A stretch of DNA of 28,726 nucleotides from assembly GCA_036244855.1 (NCBI GenBank), contig BQKZ01007445.1:1-28726 (forward strand), written 5' to 3'. The notes beneath the pieces are model-generated. The model searched no databases and was not told where the DNA came from. It saw only the letters and a program-made list of their open reading frames with translations. The position numbers were made by a program, and so were the translations under genes. The stretch comes from Temnopleurus reevesii (Eukaryota > Echinodermata > Echinoidea > Temnopleuroida > Temnopleuridae). Within the stretch, counting starts at the first letter, position 1. Each line of letters begins with the position of its first letter. Shown in pieces: positions 28,536 to 28,726 of this stretch.

Positions 28536-28726
28536 CTATTTTCTCTATTAACCTCTTTTACTCAACCTATATTTCAGGGTCTCGATAGGGTGTGCCAATA
28601 CCTCCTTTCCAAGAAGCACGGTCATTCATCCATCCATTCTTTCAATCTGAGAGGGGAGTTGGTGATACAGTGCGACTCAACGACGTACACACCCAGAGAG
28701 CTAGCTTCCCTGGACAGGAATATATC
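5997..28726 (+). CDS. PALD1: Paladin (PALD1), spliced, 3' end beyond the window
   Basis: Eleven coding exons join to about 579 codons. Known of the family: paladin is a cytosolic, membrane-associated protein with two tandem PTP/phytase-like phosphatase domains; vertebrate paladin has been linked to phosphoinositide turnover and receptor signalling. Seen here: an N-terminus MGTGAS like human MGTTAS; domain 1 motifs VAPIII, GAPNFRK and [15 protein letters not shown]-loop [11 protein letters not shown]; the helical stretch [19 protein letters not shown]; then domain 2 motifs [19 protein letters not shown] and [11 protein letters not shown]. All introns are GT-AG, phase 0 except the one after exon 6 (phase 2). 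Human paladin is about 856 residues, so roughly a third is missing off the right edge. Oddities are the in-frame TGA at codon 55, Gly at the catalytic Cys, and tandem partial copies of exons 4, 10 and 12. Identity is recalled from the human protein, not searched. Confidence 0.93.
6159..6161 (+). other. In-frame TGA in PALD1 exon 2
   Basis: Counting from ATG 5997, codon 55 is TGA. The next codons (AAT GAT GTG GCG CCG) resume paladin homology in the same frame, so there is no frameshift. No in-frame ATG lies between the stop and the conserved VAPIII block. A single base change (for example TCA to TGA) would explain it. Confidence 0.85.
6384..6568. mobile_element. MITE with long inverted ends
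   Basis: The left end TAAAGGCCTGAGCACACCAA pairs with the right end TTGGTGTGCCCGGGCCTTAA, and pairing continues inward (GCACGGCATCACAGCA against TGCTGTTATGCCGTGC; GTTTTTAC against GTATAAAC). The element is about 185 bases, non-coding, near TTAA at the ends. Confidence 0.8.
7136..7880. mobile_element. hAT-like MITE split by an inserted element
   Basis: The ends are CAGGGTGCTACAAG (7136) and GTAGCGCCCTG (to 7880); CAGGG...CCCTG ends are typical of hAT elements. Its two halves (7136-7200 and about 7795-7880) match the uninterrupted copy at 12885-13131, including ACTTGCCCGA and TTGCCC.GGGCAT.CGGGCAAGTGGG. The flanks ACCTGAGC and ACCTCTTC may be a decayed 8-base target duplication. Confidence 0.75.
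7203..7776 (-). mobile_element. TTAAAGGTAGAA-family MITE, inserted in the hAT-like copy
   Basis: In inverted orientation it matches 23850-24364 over most of its length (TTGCCACACCA-type, GATTTTTATTTGAAT, GTTATTATTTTGGCATATCT). The right end TTCTACCTTTAA (7765-7776) is intact; the left end (TTAAAGAC) is worn. It contains a 65-base tandem duplication at 7224-7353 (CCAAGATTGTTGTGTTATGT twice). Confidence 0.8.
8882..9025 (+). mobile_element. Partial SINE
   Basis: TTTCAACCAGAGGGTC, ATTGTGCTGCACTCAATCCA, GGTGAGGTAAAT and TACCTGGCAGGAA match, in opposite orientation, the SINE at 22408-22716. The tRNA-like box B is degraded and the tail is missing. Confidence 0.7.
9295..9500. repeat. Interspersed repeat, inverted relative to 13140-13436
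   Basis: ATACAGATATTTTCGCGATT, TTTGACACATTGGC, TTTTTGAAAGTGTTTGTACA and TTCGCGAAATTAGCGAAAAT pair with inverted counterparts at 13140-13436. No coding capacity seen; family not identified. Confidence 0.72.
9942..10007. repeat. Short imperfect hairpin
   Basis: TTAAAACTATGG pairs perfectly with CCATAGTTTTAA, and inside it CCTGCAAAGTACTTTTGCAGG is a near-perfect palindrome. The 66-base fold may be a tiny MITE or a structured RNA; nothing further supports either. Confidence 0.65.
10134..10177. repeat. 14-base tandem repeat, three copies
   Basis: GCACAGAGTT(T/C)AT(C/T) occurs three times head to tail, after a related CTCTGTGTGCACAGAG palindrome. Confidence 0.75.
12885..13131. mobile_element. hAT-like MITE, uninterrupted copy
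   Basis: CAGGGTGCTACAAG at the left and TTGTAGCGCCCTG at the right are inverted repeats with one mismatch. The interior has ACTTGCCC/GGGCAAGT motifs. It is the intact relative of the split copy at 7136-7880. No target duplication is clear. Confidence 0.75.
13140..13436. repeat. Interspersed repeat with a palindromic insert
   Basis: Its two parts (13140-13262 and about 13363-13436) match 9295-9500 inverted. Between them lies about 100 bases containing a perfect 16-base inverted repeat (TCCCACCATGTCCCAC at 13292-13307 and its complement at 13337-13352), absent from the other copy, so it looks like a later small insertion. Confidence 0.72.
13490..13669 (+). CDS. PALD1: PALD1 exon 3: domain 1, GAPNFRK and YGMGQPS motifs
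   Basis: The acceptor TTGTAG ends at 13489; the donor GTAGGT starts at 13670. The exon has 60 codons, phase 0 at both ends, residues about 99-158. It reads [12 protein letters not shown], then [13 protein letters not shown] and [17 protein letters not shown]. Human paladin has CGAPNFRQVQGG and VFGMGQPSLSGFRRV at the same place. This is the conserved entry segment of the first phosphatase-like domain, repeated in domain 2 by exon 11 ([19 protein letters not shown]). The intron upstream is over 7 kb. No duplicated copy of this exon was found nearby. Confidence 0.93.
13690..13960 (-). mobile_element. LINE 3' end, decayed
   Basis: On the minus strand, about 13945-13890 reads [20 protein letters not shown], the ORF2 C-terminal pattern LLKTHL. 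It is followed on that strand, after more degenerate sequence, by GCGCCATATAAATG-like sequence (13720s) and an ATT/ATC-rich tail at 13695-13715. Confidence 0.55.
14142..14545. repeat. Purine-rich GGA/GAA tract with assembly gap
   Basis: The plus strand is almost pure A and G in GGA, GAA and GAG units on both sides of N 14207-14371. The apparent long acidic or basic ORFs here are translations of the repeat. Such tracts can form triplex DNA and stall sequencing, which may explain the gap. Confidence 0.9.
15182..15313. mobile_element. Palindromic MITE, first of an adjacent pair
   Basis: CAGAAGCCTTAACATAAAAG at the left pairs with CTTTTATGTTACAGGCTTC at the right. The interior GTACACACTTTGCCATAGACTT matches the interior of the next element. 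Confidence 0.8.
15313..15461. mobile_element. Palindromic MITE, second of an adjacent pair
   Basis: The left end GGGCCCCGTAACATAAAGGT and its complement at the right end (to 15461) pair perfectly for 26 bases. The interior GTACACGATTTGCCATAGACTT shows kinship with 15182-15313. A third relative is the split copy at 24452-25149 (CAGGGCCCAATAACATAA). Confidence 0.88.
15920..16130 (+). mobile_element. LINE 3' end
   Basis: In one frame about 15938-16024 reads [20 protein letters not shown] then [13 protein letters not shown], the classic non-LTR ORF2 end. AAGCAGCGCTTTG, AAAAAGCACTATATAAATTC and an ATT/AAT tail follow. Confidence 0.82.
16254..16398. mobile_element. MITE, GGGCCCTATTGCA ends
   Basis: GGGCCCTATTGCATAAAAAG pairs with CTTTTTTTGCAATAGGG, and TTGCGTTTAA pairs with TTAAATGCAA further in. 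About 145 bases, non-coding. Confidence 0.82.
17609..17730 (+). pseudogene. Exon 4 copy 1, stop codon at position 10
   Basis: The acceptor CTTTGCAG is intact. The reading is EILVINIRN, then TAA at 17636-17638 where the full exon has GAA (Glu); the rest still reads [20 protein letters not shown]. Apart from the stop, most differences from the full exon are synonymous. No donor. Confidence 0.85.
17829..17935 (+). pseudogene. Exon 4 copy 2, internally deleted
   Basis: The acceptor GTTACAG is intact. The reading is [15 protein letters not shown]; then a net loss of about 57 bases (a multiple of three) removes the [15 protein letters not shown] part, and the copy resumes at the CATCATTCAGAC stretch shared with copies 1 and 3. 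The frame stays open until a TAG in the spacer. No donor. Confidence 0.82.
18015..18179 (+). other. Exon 4 copy 3, open, acceptor only
   Basis: The acceptor CTTTGCAG is intact. It reads [20 protein letters not shown] then [15 protein letters not shown], close to the full exon, then runs on through spacer codons to a TAG. Against the full exon over the shared codons I count about four synonymous and two amino-acid changes (S to C, T to I). With no donor it could only act as a decoy acceptor or terminal exon. Confidence 0.8.
18242..18394 (+). other. Exon 4 copy 4, open, acceptor only
   Basis: The acceptor CTTTGCAG is intact. It reads [20 protein letters not shown], then [20 protein letters not shown], to a TGA in the spacer. 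About eleven synonymous and five amino-acid changes separate it from the full exon (count by eye). No donor. Confidence 0.8.
18467..18600 (+). pseudogene. Exon 4 copy 5, TAG stop
   Basis: The acceptor GTTACAG is intact. It reads [18 protein letters not shown], then TAG at 18521-18523 where the full exon has CGG (Arg); the frame continues as [22 protein letters not shown]. It shares the I..Q pattern (ILIINIQ) with copy 2. No donor. Confidence 0.84.
18682..18849 (+). other. Exon 4 copy 6, open, acceptor only
   Basis: The acceptor TTTGCAG is intact and its upstream tract is nearly identical to that of the full exon. It reads [20 protein letters not shown], then [16 protein letters not shown], followed by hydrophobic spacer codons to a TGA. 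About eight synonymous and three amino-acid changes separate it from the full exon. No donor. Confidence 0.8.
18890..19057 (+). CDS. PALD1: PALD1 exon 4, full-length copy (7th of 7)
   Basis: The acceptor TTTGCAG ends at 18889; the donor GTCAGT follows GAG at 19057. The exon has 56 codons, phase 0 at both ends, residues about 159-214: [20 protein letters not shown], then [16 protein letters not shown], ending in VSMRKE. Human paladin has CVIFCVREEPVLFLR, FVSYTPRDKQNL and LELAIRKE here. It is the only one of seven tandem copies with the whole exon and a proper donor, so it is taken as the constitutive exon. It joins in frame to exon 5 (RKE-IVKFA, human RKE-IHDFA). Confidence 0.92.
19058..19811 (+). 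other. Intron 4
   Basis: GT 19058 to AG 19811. It holds short direct repeats of GTCA(G/T)GGAAAAGTCA type (about 19235-19440) and a LINE end at 19500-19745. No gene. Confidence 0.8.
19500..19745 (+). mobile_element. LINE 3' end
   Basis: One frame reads [18 protein letters not shown], the ORF2 C-terminal pattern, near 19500-19553. GAGTGCCCAACCGGGGCAGA, CTATACAAGAGG and a short CATCATCATC tail follow, as in other LINE 3' ends of marine invertebrates. Confidence 0.65.
19812..20051 (+). CDS. PALD1: PALD1 exon 5: middle of domain 1
   Basis: The acceptor CTCCAG ends at 19811; the donor GTGATT starts at 20052. The exon has 80 codons, phase 0 at both ends, residues about 215-294. It begins [20 protein letters not shown] and continues through [25 protein letters not shown] and HLLNAVK. 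Human paladin has IHDFAQLSENTYHVYHNTED, VTEEVYKRP, YHRLPLPEQGSPLEA and FVSVLRE at matching places. The Arg-Ile/Leu-Pro segment precedes the P-loop by the usual spacing. The downstream intron starts with an ATAATG/ATAATA-rich repeat tail. Confidence 0.92.
20256..20406. mobile_element. MITE with about 34-base inverted ends and 10-base target duplication
   Basis: AGTCTGCAAGCACATACCCC pairs with GGGTATGTACTTGCAGACT; the pairing extends to AGGTTTTCGGTGTG and ACACTGAAAACCT. AGGCAAATGC flanks the element at 20246-20255 and 20407-20416. A 9-10 base duplication is typical of Mutator-like elements. Confidence 0.85.
20700..20895. repeat. GAT/AAT low-complexity tract
   Basis: Irregular GATGAT, AATGAT and GGTGAT units for nearly 200 bases. 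Not coding. Confidence 0.88.
21025..21170 (+). CDS. PALD1: PALD1 exon 6: domain 1 P-loop, catalytic Cys replaced by Gly
   Basis: The acceptor TTTTCATAG ends at 21024; the donor GTGAGT starts at 21171. The exon is 48 codons plus two bases (phase 2). [19 protein letters not shown] leads into [20 protein letters not shown]. Human paladin has PALVFSCQMGVGRTNLGMVLGTLIL, so the signature CxxxxxR motif is aligned without gaps. The Cys position (residue about 314) is GGT (Gly) at 21082-21084, while the Arg (CGT, 21100-21102) and the Gly residues of the loop are kept. Known chemistry: without the Cys nucleophile this domain should not dephosphorylate by the usual route. It might still bind phosphate or a lipid headgroup. 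Confidence 0.93.
21171..22099 (+). other. Intron 6
   Basis: GT 21171 to AG 22099, phase 2. Mostly unassigned AT-rich sequence. GATCGGAACGTGCCAATCAA and ATCATTGTTTCATG (about 21835-21870) recur inverted at 12310-12345. Nothing else recognised. Confidence 0.75.
22100..22208 (+). CDS. PALD1: PALD1 exon 7: after the P-loop
   Basis: The acceptor TTCTGCAG ends at 22099; the donor GTAAGT starts at 22209. The first base completes the split Tyr codon, followed by 36 codons: [20 protein letters not shown], then [16 protein letters not shown]. Human paladin has EQFQVIQSFLRMVPQGRRMVEE, and domain 2 of human paladin has the similar EFQVVMKVVQLLPDGHRVKKE. This is a helical segment packing behind the P-loop. 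The exon ends in phase 0. Confidence 0.9.
22209..23057 (+). other. Intron 7, carrying a SINE
   Basis: GT 22209 to AG 23057. It holds a complete minus-strand SINE at 22408-22716, a poly-C/poly-A run near 22731-22754, and otherwise unassigned sequence. No gene. Confidence 0.8.
22408..22716 (-). mobile_element. tRNA-derived SINE, near full length
   Basis: Read on the minus strand it starts TGGTGTAGTGGTCGTGACTC, has a box B GGTTCGAATCC (complement at 22655-22665), then the body with ATTGTGCTGCACTAAACCCA, GGTGAGGTGAATGGGTACCT and GGCAGGAAT, and ends AAAGCGCCTTGAGCACTCAG, GGTATATAAATTGC and about 14 ATT units (22408-22450). The head resembles a tRNA with a TTC-like (Glu) anticodon loop. The tail type is shared with the LINE ends in this window. 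Confidence 0.85.
23058..23162 (+). CDS. PALD1: PALD1 exon 8: helical region
   Basis: The acceptor TTTTCTAG ends at 23057; the donor GTAAGC starts at 23163. The exon has 35 codons, phase 0: [20 protein letters not shown] then [15 protein letters not shown]. Human paladin has VDRAITACAELHDLKEVVLE and NQKKLEGI at this point. The charged, regularly spaced hydrophobic pattern suggests an amphipathic helix. Confidence 0.9.
23163..23720 (+). other. Intron 8
   Basis: GT 23163 to AG 23720. Near its 3' end a unit of about 75 bases with GTTGGTATTT(T/C)(A/T)GCATTTTG, AAGTTTTTAAACC and AATTTGCTTCATTTTA is present twice in tandem (about 23561-23620 and 23642-23700). No gene. Confidence 0.75.
23721..23816 (+). 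CDS. PALD1: PALD1 exon 9: end of domain 1 helix
   Basis: The acceptor TTTTTCAG ends at 23720; the donor GTAACT starts at 23817. The exon has 32 codons, phase 0: [18 protein letters not shown] then [14 protein letters not shown]. Human paladin has WQRALWSLERYFYLILFNYYLHEQ, one of the best conserved stretches of the family; the same helix recurs in human domain 2 as LQYLERYVCLILFNAYLH. A MITE (23850-24364) begins 34 bases after the exon. Confidence 0.92.
23850..24364 (+). mobile_element. TTAAAGGTAGAA-family MITE with perfect ends
   Basis: CATTAAAGGTAGAA (23850-23863) and TTCTACCTTTAATG (24351-24364) are perfect 14-base inverted repeats bounding 515 bases. There is no transposase. An inverted, diverged copy sits at 7203-7776. 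Confidence 0.87.
24584..24660 (-). repeat. tRNA-Ala(AGC)-like SINE head
   Basis: The complement has box A TAGCTCAGGCGGTAGAGCGC, anticodon loop CTAGCAA (anticodon AGC) and box B GGTTCGAATCC with a 5-pair T stem. The seven bases before TAGCTC do not pair with the 3' end GGAGCCCC in normal register, so it is judged tRNA-derived rather than a working tRNA gene. Confidence 0.72.
24961..25037 (+). repeat. tRNA-Ala(AGC)-like SINE head, second copy
   Basis: Nearly identical to 24584-24660 but on the plus strand; the only obvious difference is GGCTGTAGAG for GGCGGTAGAG in box A. Same acceptor-stem problem. Confidence 0.72.
25337..25395 (+). pseudogene. Partial upstream copy of exon 10 with acceptor and TGA
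   Basis: The acceptor CACCACACAG and 33 bases of exon 10 are repeated exactly from 25337, reading [11 protein letters not shown]. Then TGG (Trp) is TGA at 25370-25372, and similarity fades after CATCCTGAACTCCAG. The intron part upstream (about 25220-25336) also matches 25665-25784. As with exon 4, the copy has an acceptor and 5' exon part but no donor. Confidence 0.9.
25785..25919 (+). CDS. PALD1: PALD1 exon 10: linker between domains
   Basis: The acceptor CACACAG ends at 25784; the donor GTAAGA starts at 25920. The exon has 45 codons, phase 0: [20 protein letters not shown], then [20 protein letters not shown] and GLRFL. Human paladin has FALSFSRWLCAHPELYRLP and APRDLIARGSL here. A near-identical truncated copy with a stop lies 448 bases upstream. 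Confidence 0.91.
25920..27087 (+). other. Intron 10
   Basis: GT 25920 to AG 27087. The first half is the foldback element (about 25938-26513). Bases 26520-27080 are AT-rich with nothing recognised. Confidence 0.8.
25938..26513. repeat. Large foldback element
   Basis: The left arm (25938-26132: CTCTCATTGAATGAAGAAAA, AAAAGTTATGAATTTT, GGGGATCCGTGCGATCA, GACATCATGTCGGACAACTC) pairs with the right arm (26273-26484: GAGTTGTCCGACATGATGTC, TGATCGCACGGATCCC, CATAACTTTTGAATGG, TTTTCTTCATTCAATGAGAG). The terminus GGTTCCCCTTTAA recurs near 515-527. Confidence 0.82.
27088..27204 (+). CDS. PALD1: PALD1 exon 11: start of domain 2, [17 protein letters not shown]
   Basis: The acceptor TCAATAG ends at 27087; the donor GTAGGT starts at 27205. 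The exon has 39 codons, phase 0: [20 protein letters not shown], then [19 protein letters not shown]. Human paladin has EDDLVSPDALSTVREMDVANF, then RRVPRMPIYGTAQPSAK. This is the second-domain counterpart of exon 3, showing the internal duplication of the protein. A decayed copy lies about 450 bases downstream at 27540-27660. Confidence 0.92.
27540..27800 (+). pseudogene. Decayed exon 11 + exon 12 relic without intron
   Basis: From 27585 GAAGTTGGAACTTCAAATTT reads EVGTSNF-KV, followed by GGTACAGCAAAACGCAG, matching exon 11 [10 protein letters not shown] and YGMAQPS. From 27756 CAGTGTGACACAACGACCTA reads [12 protein letters not shown], matching exon 12 [12 protein letters not shown]. The distance from the GTTGGA to the TGTGAC landmark is 171 bases; in the spliced message it is 162. 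So the two exons sit together with no room for an intron. Stops occur between. It may be a retrocopy or a duplicate that lost its intron. Confidence 0.68.
27855..27960 (+). pseudogene. Exon 12 copy A, frameshifted
   Basis: After TTTTAG it starts GGGCTCGACATGGTGTGTGCC: two extra bases against the full exon put the rest (CAATACTTCC, AAGAAGCCTGG) out of frame. It then runs into ATCC/GTCC repeats. No donor. Confidence 0.82.
27900..28155. repeat. ATCC tetranucleotide repeats inside exon 12 copies
   Basis: Imperfect ATCC/GTCC runs at about 27907-27950 and 28036-28150 (and 28500-28538 in copy D) sit exactly where the full exon has the codons TCATCCATCCATTC. The long Ser-Ile-His-Pro ORF here is a translation of the repeat. 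Confidence 0.9.
27987..28175 (+). pseudogene. Exon 12 copy B, extended by ATCC repeats
   Basis: After TTTTAG it reads [20 protein letters not shown] in frame, then continues as repeats of Pro-Ser-Ile-His from ATCC expansion until a TAG near 28172. The [11 protein letters not shown] half is gone. No donor. Confidence 0.82.
28206..28346 (+). other. Exon 12 copy C, nearly complete and open
   Basis: A good acceptor (GATATTACAG) is followed by [20 protein letters not shown], then [20 protein letters not shown] and EIASSF before TGA at 28344-28346. Against the full exon I count about eleven synonymous and three amino-acid changes (L to V, T to I, L to I) over 43 codons. Similarity ends after the GCTTC at the EIAS/ELAS position. 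No convincing donor before the stop. It could be a terminal exon, or a relic of an alternative exon. Confidence 0.8.
28448..28577 (+). pseudogene. Exon 12 copy D, truncated in ATCC repeat
   Basis: After ATTTTAG it reads [20 protein letters not shown], then HPSI/HPSV repeats, and passes straight into the intron end of the full exon, where TAG stops it just inside 28578. No donor. Confidence 0.82.
28578..28726 (+). CDS. PALD1: PALD1 exon 12, last copy, runs off the window
   Basis: The acceptor TATTTCAG ends at 28577. The exon is open to the window end: [20 protein letters not shown], then [20 protein letters not shown] and ELASLDRNI. Human paladin has ALGSILAYLTDAKRRLRKVV, then WVNLREEAVLECDGHTYSLR. 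It is the domain 2 counterpart of the end of exon 3 plus exon 4 ([21 protein letters not shown]). The donor and second P-loop are beyond the edge. Four upstream partial copies precede it. Confidence 0.9.

Larger units (their letters stand above)
27205..28577 (+). other. Intron 11 with exon relics
   Basis: GT 27205 to the AG of the full exon 12 at 28577. Contents in order: unassigned AT-rich DNA to 27530, the fused exon 11-12 relic (27540-27800), then exon 12 copies A-D with ATCC microsatellites. Confidence 0.8.
27830..28577 (+). repeat. Tandem array of four partial exon 12 copies
   Basis: Each unit begins with TTTACTCATCCTATATTTTAG-like intron end (TTACAG in copy C) and GG(G/T)CTCGATAGGGTGTG, then AAGAAGC.(C/T)GGT and a CATCCATC run. 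Exon-like starts are 27855 (A), 27987 (B), 28206 (C) and 28448 (D); the full exon starts at 28578. A has a two-base insertion and shifts frame. B and D pass into expanded ATCC repeats. C is nearly complete. None has a recognisable donor. Confidence 0.9.

Overview
The window reads as invertebrate animal DNA: AT-rich, with long introns full of short mobile elements and one spliced gene on the plus strand. The repeats (tRNA-derived SINEs, LINE 3' ends finishing in a TATATAAAT-type tail plus ATT repeats, many small palindromic MITEs, scattered ACATGTACATGT) suggest a marine deuterostome, most likely an echinoderm such as a sea urchin. That placement is an inference. A 165-base run of N at 14207-14371 is an assembly gap.

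The gene is the 5' two thirds of paladin (PALD1), the protein with two tandem PTP/phytase-like phosphatase domains. Eleven coding exons can be followed by splice sites, reading phase and similarity to vertebrate paladin: 5997-6290, 13490-13669, 18890-19057, 19812-20051, 21025-21170, 22100-22208, 23058-23162, 23721-23816, 25785-25919, 27088-27204 and 28578 to the window edge. They encode about 579 residues: a myristoylation-type N-terminus, all of domain 1 with its P-loop, the linker, and the start of domain 2. A non-coding first exon probably ends at 2645. The rest of the gene, including the second P-loop, lies beyond the right edge. I see no other convincing protein gene on either strand.

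Two things are odd in the coding sequence. Codon 55 is TGA, in frame, between the N-terminal tail and the conserved start of domain 1. The domain 1 P-loop has Gly where vertebrate paladin has the catalytic Cys.

The most unusual feature is exon duplication. Three exons are preceded by tandem partial copies of themselves: exon 4 has six extra copies (17609-18889), exon 10 has one (25337), and exon 12 has four (27855-28577). Every copy keeps the 3' splice acceptor and the 5' part of the exon, but none keeps the exon's donor, and the only full-length exon is always the 3'-most. By eye, the open copies differ from the full exon mainly at synonymous positions, which is not expected of neutral debris. 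Exons 4 and 12 cover matching parts of domain 1 and domain 2. A decayed, apparently intronless exon 11 + exon 12 relic lies at 27540-27800. In the exon 12 copies, a short CATCCATC run of codons seems to have grown into ATCC microsatellites.

The introns hold MITEs with clear terminal inverted repeats (5430, 6384, 15182, 15313, 16254, 20256 and 23850), a hAT-like element split by another element (7136-7880), an inverted SINE dimer with 15-base target duplications inside an older MITE (24452-25149), LINE 3' ends, large foldback repeats and simple repeats.
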